A stretch of DNA of 36,662 nt from Coxiellaceae bacterium UBA6002 (GCA_002429595.1 DJAM01000145.1:1-36662); one strand, 5' to 3'. Positions 8,090 through 15,667 are shown, counted from the stretch's first letter. Made by a program: numbers and translations. The notes: generated by a model from the letters alone, not told the origin.

Positions 8090-8166
8090 GCGCCCGTAGC
8101 TCAGTTGGATAGAGTATCTGGCTTCGAACCAGGTGGTCGGGAGTTCGAATCTCTCCGGGCGCGCCA
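8090..8166 (+). tRNA. tRNA-Arg (anticodon UCG), CCA encoded
   Basis: A full cloverleaf can be drawn. The acceptor arms are GCGCCCG and CGGGCGC. The D arm is GCTC/GAGT. The anticodon arm is TCTGG/CCAGG with loop CTTCGAA, giving anticodon TCG. The T arm is GGGAG/CTCTC with loop TTCGAAT. A discriminator G is followed by encoded CCA. It decodes CGA/CGG arginine codons. A degraded copy of its anticodon-to-T-loop part lies at 9426-9454. Confidence 0.97.
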
Positions 8167-8242
8167 TCCAAAAGAAAAAGCGTTAAGAATCTCACCACAA
8201 AGCCCACAAAAAATTCCCAGAATATTAGAAGGATCTAAAACC

Positions 8243-9229
8243 TTATCTGGAAAGAATTAAGCAAATTAAGCTCACCATTTTTTCCTTATCACCCGGTGAA
8301 CTTTCAGCAACGAGTAAGGTTAATGCTGTTAGTGCTTGTGGAGATATTTTGGTTATATCTAGAGTATTTGTTTCTTGCAAAAACCAGATAAATGCATAGG
8401 CTCCACTTCTCTTGTTACCGTCAATAAATGGGTGGTTTTTTATTATCAGGTAAAGAAGATTGGCTGCTTTTTCTTCAATGCTAGGATATACATCTTGGTT
8501 ATCAAATGATTGCATTACGTTACCTACAATTCCTTCTACTCCTTTTTTGAATCTCTCCTGGCCGAACAGATCTGAGGCTTCTCCTCTCTCAATTAAGGTT
8601 TGCTTGAATTTGCGCAAAGCATCACTTAACTCCTCCGCTTTTAGCTTCAATTTCTTTTTTGTTAGTACTTGAGTTTTAAACTCATTTCTATCATAGGCAT
8701 CCAGTGATAACCATGTTTCTGAAAATAAGATAACTAAATCAAGAACGTTGCCATGATCTAATCTGCTATGGCTGGGTAATAAGTCCTTAATCTCCTCTAC
8801 AGCTTTTATAAAATGTTTATAATTTGTTTTGGCTTGTGGAATATTTATGGAAAAACCTTTAACAATATGGTCTTTCAATGTTTTAGTTGCCCATTGACGG
8901 AAATGTGTAGCTTTCCTAGAGCTAACTCTGTATCCAACAGAAAGCACAAGATCTAAATTGTAATACTCTAGATTCCTTTTGACTTTCCTTTTGCCCTCTT
9001 TACGAACTGTTTCCATTTTGGAAACAGTTGACTTTCGATCCAACTCCTCGGTGTCGAATATATTTTTTATATGTTTTGATATAGCTGCTTTTTGAACATC
9101 AAAAAGCTTTGCTATTTGATCCTGAGTTAACCAGATAGTTTCCTGGTTAATTTTAGCCTTTAGCACTAAGGAGCCTGCTTTGGATTGGTAAATGACATCT
9201 TCAGAATTGGAAAGCGGTTTTGAGGACAT
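8243..9229 (-). CDS. RhuM-type protein with C-terminal Fic/Doc domain
   Basis: This is a 328-residue cytosolic protein. The N-terminal half is the RhuM-type domain: IYQSKAGSLVLKAKINQETI, then WLTQDQIAKLFDVQKAAIS, which looks like a helix-turn-helix, then a Y-x-LDLVLSVGYRVSS segment. The C-terminal part has the Fic motif HPFIDGNKRSG with the catalytic histidine at about residue 266. Fic proteins usually transfer AMP or phosphate to targets. Members of this fused family are annotated as virulence RhuM proteins and are typical of mobile accessory DNA; the substrate is unknown. No antitoxin gene is adjacent. The ATG at 9229 has AAGGAG 6 bp upstream and is preferred over an in-frame start at 9289. 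It lies between the tRNA-Arg gene and its partial duplicate, consistent with acquired DNA. Confidence 0.88.
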   Translation of the reverse strand: MSSKPLSNSEDVIYQSKAGSLVLKAKINQETIWLTQDQIAKLFDVQKAAISKHIKNIFDTEELDRKSTVSKMETVRKEGKRKVKRNLEYYNLDLVLSVGYRVSSRKATHFRQWATKTLKDHIVKGFSINIPQAKTNYKHFIKAVEEIKDLLPSHSRLDHGNVLDLVILFSETWLSLDAYDRNEFKTQVLTKKKLKLKAEELSDALRKFKQTLIERGEASDLFGQERFKKGVEGIVGNVMQSFDNQDVYPSIEEKAANLLYLIIKNHPFIDGNKRSGAYAFIWFLQETNTLDITKISPQALTALTLLVAESSPGDKEKMVSLICLILSR

Positions 9230-9425
9230 TTTCGCTCCTTGTCTAGCACCGATAAAAAAATAAAAAACTAATTTTATTACTTTGCTCATCGGAGATTGTA
9301 GTGTAGCAAAAACGTCACAAACTGAAACAGTTTATAAGCATAATATAGTAAATGGGTGAATGTTTTAGTTTGTTTAAAACATCTTATATCATTGTTTTAA
9401 AAGTTAATTTTATTTTGAATGTCCC

Positions 9426-9454
9426 GGCTTCGAACCAAGTGATCGGAAGTTCGA
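9426..9454 (+). repeat. Degenerate partial copy of tRNA-Arg (candidate attachment-site duplicate)
   Basis: 29 bp match tRNA positions 8120-8148 with only three differences, all G in the tRNA and A here. The copy starts at the anticodon stem, covers the anticodon loop and variable region, and stops in the T loop. Direct repeats of tRNA segments flanking foreign DNA are the signature of integration at tRNA genes. No integrase remains in between. Confidence 0.7.
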
Positions 9455-9713
9455 TAAATTTTGCAGGAAGCAAAATTTGAACCGAGCGAAGCGAGGACAC
9501 CGCAGGGGTGAGGGCCATGGATGGCTCGAATCAATCTCTCTGGTCAATTCTTTGGCGCTTTTTCCTGGAAAAAAATTCAGAAACTTACCCTCACCCTGGC
9601 CCTCTCCCGCTGTAATCTTCTGAGTACTGTCCAAAAAAAGTGCGCAAGGGATTTGGTTAACTACAGAGTCTTCGATTGTGCGCCCTCTAACCTTTATTCT
9701 CCTGACTTTACAA

Positions 9714-9742
9714 TTAACTCTTTTAATAGAAAATGCTAAAAT
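9714..9742 (+). promoter_or_regulatory. Probable promoter of the ankyrin-like gene
   Basis: TTAACT (9714-9719), a 17-bp spacer, then extended -10 TGCTAAAAT ending at 9742, about 40 bp before the ATG. Confidence 0.5.
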
Positions 9743-9783
9743 CTAGTTTTTATAGCCTCAAAGACAACAGAGAATAATCAATT

Positions 9784-11074
9784 ATGCTGCAAAAAGATCA
9801 GTTTCCTACTGGCTTAGAATCTTGGATTCCAAAATTTGAAGAAATTGATATACCTCAAAGCTTGCTTGTGGAGGCGTTTGGACATACTCCTTTTTTTTCA
9901 GAGTTTGAACAATTGCATAGTGCTTGTCTCAAGTTGGTTATGTGGACTAAAAAGTTTACGTCAACTAAAAGAACATTTCAGGAACCATGGCAATTGTATG
10001 CATTTTGTTCGCCGAAAGTGGCAATTACGCTGTTGGCAAGAGTACGAGAGTTAGAGACAAAACAGGATAATTTTGATAGCACAGTATTACATTATGTCGC
10101 AATGACAGGATATATCGAAAATATCGATTGGACGTTAAGGAAACTTCCCAGCCTTAAATATAAAGCTGATTACTTGGAATTTAATTTTATTCATTTTGCT
10201 GTGGATTTTAAATAGATATCCCCACTTGGCATTTTCTAGAACGACTAGGGGCCATGATTTGTTGGTCTGCGCAGTATACTCTCAATCGATCGAGCTAATA
10301 GAATGGGTTAATAAGACCTATCCGACTCTTAAAAATTCAAGATATGTGAATGGCACAAATATTTTGCACATTGCAACTCTCGATGCATCAGTAAATGGCT
10401 TAAGGTACTTAATACGAGAAGAGGCCAATCTCTGTGCTAAATTATGGGTACGTGACGATAATGGCAAATTACCCGAAGATCATACGCCCAAGTCTATGTC
10501 ACCTAAGCCGCGAGAAATTTTAGAATCTTTGCTAAACGAAGCTACTCAGAAACTATTAAGTGGTAATTATGAAGAAAAAGATGTTGTATTGTTGGATGCC
10601 TTTCATGCAACTTGGTTGCGAACTTTGTATCGCGGAAATGAAGTAGAAGCTCAAAGTTTATGTGAATTAAAAAATGTACCTACTCGGTTAAAGACACATT
10701 TAATTTTATTACGCCACTTATTTGCAATAAAAGAAGTTGCCACTGAAGATCGAGTTCTTACTAGATCAATGCTACAACAACTCATTTCGTGCGCAGATAT
10801 TTCACTAAATGCTCAAATGAATTTAAGTTTTTTTGTGGCGCGGCCTAACTCTGAATTTCTGCGACAGCTACTATGTGTTTTTAAAAAAATTAGAACTGAA
10901 AAATTATCATCTCTTGATATACACAGCATGCATGTAGTTCTTGTCAGATATCTGGATACGACAAAAAGTTGGGACACTAGGCTTCTCGACAAGTTACTTG
11001 CTTCGAAACTGCTTAATTCTCTAACTTTTAAGGGCGCAACACAAGGTTCAATGCAAACTCTTGGTCTACCATAA
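9784..11074 (+). pseudogene. Ankyrin-like repeat protein, frame broken near 10200
   Basis: Two overlapping frames together form one protein of about 430 residues: 9784-10215 (143 residues) and a +1 frame open to 11074. Ankyrin-like units can be aligned: STVLHYVAMTGYIENI, FNFIHFAV, HDLLVCAVYSQSIELIEWV and TNILHIATLDASVNGLRYLI. The second unit is short by roughly eight residues exactly where the frame changes, so a small out-of-frame deletion is more likely than a single-base error. The downstream frame has only a TTG and no ribosome site. The C-terminal 200 residues are helical and unrecognised. Ankyrin proteins in intracellular bacteria are often secreted host-acting effectors, but nothing here proves secretion. 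A sequencing error or programmed frameshift is not excluded. Confidence 0.65.
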
Positions 11075-11103
11075 AGAATAAACCTCGTTCTTCTTTAACA
11101 AAC

Positions 11104-12060
11104 TTATAAAGCTACTACATCACCTACTTTCTCTAAACCAATACTTATAGAATGTGCTTGCGGTAATTTTTTTATGGCTGCTGCTAATCTGGTCATGGGT
11201 TCTGTTAGTGGCTCTGGGCTTAACACTATACTTCCCCAGTGCATTGGCAAGATTATTTTAGCGTTGATATCAGCTGCAATTTGTGCGGCTTCTTCAGGAT
11301 TAGTATGAACTGCTTTCATAATTTCAGGCGGTTGGTAAGCACCGATGCCAAGCATGGCATAATCAAATGGTCCATATTGTTCGCCAATTTCTTTAAATAC
11401 TTTTCCATAGCCGGTGTCACCTGAATGAAATAGTTTTAACTGTGAAGTGGCGATGCTGTAACTACACCACCATGTTTTTTTATAATCAAATAAACTTCGG
11501 CGCGAATAATGATAAGCTGGTAAAGCTGTGAGTTTAATCCCATGCTCTTCATAACTTTGATGCCAATGCGTTTCAACAATATTCTTAAATCCCCACTTAC
11601 GAATCTTTTTATATAAACCAGCTGGGACAAAAATTTTGGGGCTATTGGTTTGAGCAATTCTTTTTAGAAATGGGCGATCTAAGTGGTCGTAGTGATTATG
11701 TGTTATATAGATATAATCTATACTAGGCAATTCGTCGATTTTTAATGCTGGTGGTAAAAATCGTTTTGGTCCGAGGCATTTCAAAGGTCCTGCACTGACT
11801 GAAAAAAAAGGGTCTATTAGAATACGTTTATTGTTCAATTGCATTAAGAACGTAGCGTGTCCAATCCAACAAATATAGTCTTTGCTGTTGAGCTCTTCTA
11901 AACGCTGTTTTAAATTGGTGGTGTTATTCCAAGTAATTTGGTCTGGATGGATTGACCTGTTTAATATTTTTGTTTCTCGAATAAGCTGCCGTAAAGCGGC
12001 AAGTGGCACCTTTTGCTCTTTCGCATCCGCAGGGTTTGGAAATCTTTTTACTCGAAACAT
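11104..12060 (-). CDS. Metallo-beta-lactamase-fold hydrolase, NAPE-PLD/UlaG-like
   Basis: Soluble protein of about 318 residues. The metal motif HNHYDHLD begins near residue 121. Preceding elements ICWIGHATFLMQLNNKRILI and DPFFS, and the later FHSGDTGY and ILPMHWGS, fit the branch that includes N-acyl-phosphatidylethanolamine phospholipase D and UlaG lactonases. AYHYSRRSLFDYKKTWW matches a region typical of NAPE-PLD-like proteins. It probably hydrolyses a phosphodiester or lactone, perhaps in lipid metabolism; the substrate cannot be told. The ATG at 12060 was chosen; two in-frame TTG codons just upstream (12066, 12069) sit nearer a GATGG stretch, so the start is uncertain by a few residues. 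It is convergent with the ankyrin-like gene. Confidence 0.8.
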   Translation of the reverse strand: MFRVKRFPNPADAKEQKVPLAALRQLIRETKILNRSIHPDQITWNNTTNLKQRLEELNSKDYICWIGHATFLMQLNNKRILIDPFFSVSAGPLKCLGPKRFLPPALKIDELPSIDYIYITHNHYDHLDRPFLKRIAQTNSPKIFVPAGLYKKIRKWGFKNIVETHWHQSYEEHGIKLTALPAYHYSRRSLFDYKKTWWCSYSIATSQLKLFHSGDTGYGKVFKEIGEQYGPFDYAMLGIGAYQPPEIMKAVHTNPEEAAQIAADINAKIILPMHWGSIVLSPEPLTEPMTRLAAAIKKLPQAHSISIGLEKVGDVVAL

Positions 12061-12207
12061 AAACAACAACCATCTCTGAAAGTAAACTAGGAAATTATAG
12101 TCGTTATAGTTTTTATTTCATCTCTATTATCTGCTAGCTGGCAAATTTCTTTTTAGCAGCTGAATATCGTATATACTTTAAGACTCAATAGTAATGGAAT
12201 ATGTTTG

Positions 12208-13440
12208 ATGCCACATAGCCTTCCTCTGATCACAACATTGGCGTCAGCGTTAGGCTTAGCTGTCGTTTTCGGGTTTATTGCTATTCGTCTTAGATTGCCA
12301 GCAATTGTTGGCTATTTGATAGCAGGGATATTGCTAGGCCCTTTTACGCCTGGTTATGTTGCTAACACTCAGATTGCTGCTGAGTTTGCAGAAATTGGCG
12401 TCATGCTGCTCATGTTTGGCGTTGGATTACATTTTTCCTTAGAAGAATTACTAGCCACTCGTAAAATAGCTTTACCTGGGGCTCTGATTCAGATTGTGGT
12501 TGCAACGTTGTTAGGAATTTTAGTTGCTAAAATTTGGGGTTGGAGTATTGGTAGTGCTTTAGTATTTGGACTTGCGTTATCAGTAGCCAGTACTGTGGTC
12601 TTGATCACAACACTAGAAAGTCACGATTTGTTACAATCTATTAACGGTAAAATAGCGATTGGCTGGTTAATCGTAGAAGACCTTGCCATGGTTTTAGTAC
12701 TGGTGTTTCTACCGTTCTATGCGCAGTGGTTTAGCGGCTCTAGTGCCGGTAAGAATTTATGGCTCATTCTGGGATTTACTGTTGTTAAAATAGTTTCTTT
12801 TATTGCTTTCATGTTAGTCATCGGCCGATGGTTATTGCCAAAAATTTTATGGCAAATCGCACGTACCGGTTCTCGAGAACTTTTTACCTTAGCCATAATT
12901 GCGGCGGCAGTCAGTATTGCATTTGGGGCTTCTAAATTGTTTGATGTTTCTCTGGCTCTGGGGGCCTTTTTTGCCGGAATGATTATTAGAGAATCTCAAT
13001 TTAGTCGACGAGCGGCTGAAGAATCATTACCTTTTAGAGATGCTTTTGCTGTTTTGTTTTTTGTTTCGGTGGGTATGTTGTTTAACCCCCACATTTTTAT
13101 TTCACAGCCCATTCAAGTGCTCATTGTTGTCTGCATTATCATTTTCGGAAAATCACTGGCGGCTGCGCTTTTAGTGCTTATGCTTCGTTATCCATTGAAC
13201 ACGGCCTTAACAGTATCAGCCAGTTTGGCCCAAATCGGTGAGTTTTCATTTATTTTAGCTGGGCAAGGAGTCCATTTACAGATATTGCCGAAAGAAGGAC
13301 AAGAGCTTATTTTAGCAGGTGCATTAATTTCAATTGCATTAAACCCTTTGCTCTTCACAGCAATCGATCCAATTGAGCGGCGGCTCTTTAAGATCTTTCC
13401 TAAATTACGCCCCGATATTGAACGGAAATCTGAGAATTAA
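12208..13440 (+). CDS. CPA2-family cation:proton antiporter, membrane domain only
   Basis: Inner-membrane protein of 410 residues with about 12 hydrophobic helices. Typical sequence includes LPAIVGYLIAGILLGPFTPG near the start, FAEIGVMLLMFGVGLHFSLEE, and ALGAFFAGMIIRESQFSRRA. It resembles E. coli YbaL/KefB and would exchange K+ or Na+ for protons. YbaL/KefB proteins carry a C-terminal TrkA-N (RCK) nucleotide-binding domain; here the chain stops shortly after the last helix (DPIERRLFKIFPKLRPDIE), so this sensor is absent. Start at ATG 12208; an in-frame TTG at 12205 is less likely. It is followed by a hairpin shared with the convergent gene. Confidence 0.88.
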   Translation: MPHSLPLITTLASALGLAVVFGFIAIRLRLPAIVGYLIAGILLGPFTPGYVANTQIAAEFAEIGVMLLMFGVGLHFSLEELLATRKIALPGALIQIVVATLLGILVAKIWGWSIGSALVFGLALSVASTVVLITTLESHDLLQSINGKIAIGWLIVEDLAMVLVLVFLPFYAQWFSGSSAGKNLWLILGFTVVKIVSFIAFMLVIGRWLLPKILWQIARTGSRELFTLAIIAAAVSIAFGASKLFDVSLALGAFFAGMIIRESQFSRRAAEESLPFRDAFAVLFFVSVGMLFNPHIFISQPIQVLIVVCIIIFGKSLAAALLVLMLRYPLNTALTVSASLAQIGEFSFILAGQGVHLQILPKEGQELILAGALISIALNPLLFTAIDPIERRLFKIFPKLRPDIERKSEN

Positions 13441-13441
13441 A

Positions 13442-13472
13442 AAAAATAACACCTAGGAGTTTCCTCCTAGGT
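13442..13472 (-). terminator. Intrinsic terminator for the small exported protein gene
   Basis: A perfect 9-bp stem ACCTAGGAG/CTCCTAGGT with loop TTTC (13451-13472). On the minus strand it is followed by GTTATTTTTTTT, a good terminator tail. On the plus strand the tail is weak, so it mainly serves the minus-strand gene. Confidence 0.8.
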
Positions 13473-13490
13473 ATTATCTATCCATGAGAA

Positions 13491-13805
13491 TTAGTGACTT
13501 TGAAGCTTTTTCAATTCTTCAATTTGATTTTTTAAGTTGCTGATCTTAAATGCACGACAAGTACGCACCACTTTATCATCTACAGTGACACCAGTAACCG
13601 TTTTTCCGAAAAGGATAGGTTTCATACAGTCATGCCAAAATTCTTTGCCCTGAGCACCTTCGCGGGTGTAGCCAGCCGTTAAACAGATTTTTGCAATGCT
13701 TTCACATTCTGGCGAAGAGGCTGAAAATGCATCCCCGCTATTAGCATAAGATTGTTGGGCTGCAAATAATGCGATTGGGGCTAATAAAATAAAGACCTTA
13801 CGCAT
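13491..13805 (-). CDS. Small exported hypothetical protein, 104 aa
   Basis: Starts at the ATG at 13805 with AAGGAG about 6 bp upstream. The product begins with a classic signal peptide (MRKVFILLAPIALFAAQQSYA, cleavage near residue 21). The mature part of about 83 residues has four cysteines (in PECESIAKICLTAG, WHDCMKP and RTCRAFK), suggesting two disulfides, and ends in a short helix NLKNQIEELKKL. It is probably periplasmic. I do not recognise a named family. The frame continues 14 codons upstream, but that part would precede the signal peptide and lacks a ribosome site. Divergent from the next small gene and followed by a strong terminator. Confidence 0.75.
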   Translation of the reverse strand: MRKVFILLAPIALFAAQQSYANSGDAFSASSPECESIAKICLTAGYTREGAQGKEFWHDCMKPILFGKTVTGVTVDDKVVRTCRAFKISNLKNQIEELKKLQSH

Positions 13806-13869
13806 AGATATCTCCTTATAGAGAATAGTTATTATTTTTTTACTCAAATAAAGTATATATGTTTATGAC

Positions 13870-13896
13870 TATAATTTTGGATATAGAATTTAAAGG
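13870..13896 (+). promoter_or_regulatory. -10 box and strong ribosome site of the 36-aa ORF
   Basis: TATAAT at 13870-13875, then AAAGGAG at about 13892-13898 with 6 bp to the ATG at 13905. The region is shared with the divergent exported-protein gene. Confidence 0.55.
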
Positions 13897-13904
13897 AGAT
13901 AGTT

Positions 13905-14015
13905 ATGGAACATCAATCTAAAAAAATTAAGACCAAAAAACTTAGCGAGCCCAAGAATAAGGGTAGTCAAGATGAACGTCGACATATTAAGAATGAAAAA
14001 CATCATAAACGTTAA
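13905..14015 (+). CDS. Very small, highly basic protein, 36 aa
   Basis: ATG to TAA with an excellent Shine-Dalgarno (AAAGGAG) and a TATAAT box. The product begins MEHQSKKIKTKKLSEPKN and ends NEKHHKR. About half of its residues are K, R or H, and it has no hydrophobic stretch, so it is probably unfolded alone and might bind nucleic acid or ribosomes. Its stop overlaps the 3' end of the convergent aminotransferase gene by about 4 bp. I know no family for it. The strong translation signals support reality despite the size. Confidence 0.55.
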   Translation: MEHQSKKIKTKKLSEPKNKGSQDERRHIKNEKHHKR

Positions 14016-15145
14016 CTAAGTCGGTAAATAAATTCCTTGAACTCATTGCCAGTGCATTGCATATTGAGTCGAGCATAGTTGTCGCCAACACCATATTCCG
14101 GTCCGTATGTACCTAGAATTTTATATTGGTCGTATAGAAATTTTCTTGCTTCAATGGGTGTCTTTACCCATATCCCCGCCCCTTCGTTATTTAATAATTC
14201 CATCTCAGTGTGAGGTACTAAGTTCTTGACAATCTGCCAGCGGGAAATAAATTGATCGGTAATCCATTTTACGTATTCATTCACTAATTTTTGATTTAGT
14301 AAAAATCGTAACGCCATTAAGCAGCGAATCTGGCCGTCACCAGAAATGCCGTGAGTGCTGATCATAATAAAATATTTCATGTATTCAGCAACCTTAGGAT
14401 CTTTAACAAAGGCATACCCTGCCCTAGTTCCTGAAAAGGAAAATATTTTAGCCAGACTAAAAATTGACACCTCGTCATTCTCAAGTGTTTCTTTGTAGAA
14501 TTCATCTTTGGAATTAGTCATAAAAAATGGCCATAAATTAACTCTATCGGAAATAATATACTTTGAATTTGTTTCTCGCTTCAGCAATCTCGAATCCGGA
14601 TTATTTGGACTGGTGATAATCTCAACCAAATTTTCAGGAGCGACTTTAGAAAGATTTTCAAAATTAACCCACTTAGCATTAAACTCATTGAAAGATTCGA
14701 TTACTTCTTTGGTATCCAGGTACCCTGGTGTTTGATGAGTGAAATATAACGGTGGTGCGTTTATAAATCGATTAGATGTGTTATGCCGTGCATGACTAAC
14801 ACAATAGGCATAAATTGCTGCGTGTAGCAGCTGAGTTGCTCCCAAACCAAAAACTAAGTGACGATATTCAATTTTTTGATGTGGAGCGATGATGTGATGA
14901 AATTCTTGAATAGATGATGCTAACAGAGGAATTGCGTTTAAATAATATTGGTTGTAATCAGTAATGTCATATTTTATGGTCACATGCTTACTTCGCCACC
15001 AATCCTCCATAATATAAATACCACGATTTAATCGTAAAACTCTTTTGTGAGCATAGCGATCTGAATCGGTATACCATTTTAATTCTGGATGGAGAATAAA
15101 CTCCTGTCTAACAGGACGAAGTACGTTTATGACTTTTTTTCTCAT
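14012..15145 (-). CDS. Alliinase/tryptophan-aminotransferase-like PLP enzyme
   Basis: Cytosolic fold-type I pyridoxal-phosphate enzyme of 377 residues. FGLGATQLLHAAIYA (99-113) is the cofactor phosphate loop. EIITSPNNPDSRLLK (175-189) and IISDRVNLWPFF (197-208, with D200 for the pyridine nitrogen) follow. SLAKIFSFSGTRAGYAFVKD carries the likely Schiff-base lysine K233 and phosphate-binding R241. The WPFF and SGTRAGYAFVKDP forms are characteristic of the alliinase C-terminal family, which includes plant alliin lyase and tryptophan aminotransferase TAA1. The reaction could be transamination of an aromatic amino acid or C-S lysis; I cannot decide. It is divergent from the tryptophan-rich peptide gene across a 245-bp control region. 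Confidence 0.8.
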   Translation of the reverse strand: MRKKVINVLRPVRQEFILHPELKWYTDSDRYAHKRVLRLNRGIYIMEDWWRSKHVTIKYDITDYNQYYLNAIPLLASSIQEFHHIIAPHQKIEYRHLVFGLGATQLLHAAIYAYCVSHARHNTSNRFINAPPLYFTHQTPGYLDTKEVIESFNEFNAKWVNFENLSKVAPENLVEIITSPNNPDSRLLKRETNSKYIISDRVNLWPFFMTNSKDEFYKETLENDEVSIFSLAKIFSFSGTRAGYAFVKDPKVAEYMKYFIMISTHGISGDGQIRCLMALRFLLNQKLVNEYVKWITDQFISRWQIVKNLVPHTEMELLNNEGAGIWVKTPIEARKFLYDQYKILGTYGPEYGVGDNYARLNMQCTGNEFKEFIYRLS

Positions 15146-15296
15146 AGTATGTCGCTGATTTTATACAAATTAATTACTGGAAACTAAACTGTGTCGTGGC
15201 AAATATATTTAATCTAAGTATAGAACATGGGGTGCATCCTGCTTAGCTTCAATCTGCAAGCTGTTTACCAAAAAAAAACTGCTTCTTTCTATTAGC

Positions 15297-15344
15297 TATA
15301 ATTAATATGTAAATGATTTTTTGCATCTATACTTACATAAGTAT
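15297..15344 (+). promoter_or_regulatory. -10 box and 16-bp palindrome upstream of the Trp-rich peptide gene
   Basis: TATAAT at 15297-15302 is followed by ATACTTACATAAGTAT (15329-15344), a perfect inverted repeat with 7-bp arms and a CA centre. Its place between the -10 box and the peptide start fits an operator. No consensus -35 is seen (A-run instead), as for an activated promoter. The binding protein is unknown. Confidence 0.4.
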
Positions 15345-15390
15345 TTATGGAGGCATTAAATTATTTATAATTAAATTAGGGGTAATTTGT

Positions 15391-15594
15391 ATGAGTCAGA
15401 AAATGAAATTTACGCGTGACTTTTGGCAAGAATGGAAAAATGATCCTCAAGGAACTGCCCAAAAATATGGAATTAACTGGTCTGAAGTTGATCCTGAATG
15501 GCAAAGCCGAAATTGGCAAAATACTTCATGGGATGAGTTTGAAAGGTTATGGCGTAAATCAAAATGGGCCGGTTGGTTTGATTGGTCTTTATAG
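15391..15594 (+). CDS. Tryptophan-rich small peptide, 67 aa, candidate precursor
   Basis: The ATG at 15391 has AGGGG about 10 bp upstream. The frame is open further upstream, but that part is AT-rich, hydrophobic and lacks a start signal. The product holds ten tryptophans in 67 residues (12, 15, 30, 37, 42, 47, 54, 59, 62, 65). The first 30 residues (MSQKMKFTRDFWQEWKNDPQ, then KYGINW) look like a helical leader. The rest, from residue 35, has tryptophans every 3-7 residues and ends AGWFDWSL. There is no signal peptide and no cysteine. It is 73 bp upstream of the cNMP-PqqD-M50 gene with a strong hairpin between, an arrangement seen for peptide precursors and their processing proteins. It may be a ribosomally made, post-translationally handled peptide or a membrane-active peptide. 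I know no described family. Confidence 0.7.
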   Translation: MSQKMKFTRDFWQEWKNDPQGTAQKYGINWSEVDPEWQSRNWQNTSWDEFERLWRKSKWAGWFDWSL

Positions 15595-15612
15595 CCAATA
15601 GACAACCATTTT

Positions 15613-15654
15613 AAGGTTAGCCAAAAACCCGATTTTTGGTTTTTGGTTAACCTT
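15613..15654 (+). terminator. Strong hairpin between peptide and protease genes (attenuator-like)
   Basis: A 17-bp stem (arms 15613-15629 and 15638-15654, one G-T pair) with loop CGATTTTT, followed by TGCTTTAAAAAAAA. There is no long T-run after it, so termination is probably partial. It ends 13 bp before the protease ATG and may also stabilise the peptide transcript or cover the protease start. Confidence 0.75.
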
Positions 15655-15667
15655 TGCTTTAAAAAAA

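Larger units (their letters stand above)
9290..9783. other. Gene-poor spacer with decayed repeat and tRNA remnants
   Basis: No convincing gene in 494 bp. It holds the partial tRNA-Arg copy (9426-9454); a perfect hairpin AAATTTTGC/GCAAAATTT (9456-9478); a second possible T-arm remnant TCGAATcaaTCTCTCTGG (9525-9543); and inverted fragments of the CCCTCACCC/CCCTCTCCCGC repeat family (about 9507-9517 and 9586-9609). The promoter of the ankyrin-like gene is at its right end. Confidence 0.6.

Noticed and set aside
7995..8207. Minus-strand open frame across the tRNA-Arg gene
   Set aside because: It is the familiar false frame opposite a tRNA (GEIRTPDHLVRSQILYPTELR).
15313..15390. Hydrophobic N-terminal extension of the Trp-rich peptide
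   Set aside because: AT-rich control sequence containing the palindrome, with no ribosome site; the later ATG is better.
15391..15594. Nif11- or NHLP-type leader for the Trp-rich peptide
   Set aside because: Only a faint FxxxWxxDPxxxxKYGI resemblance and no GG/GA cleavage site; not enough to assign a known leader class.
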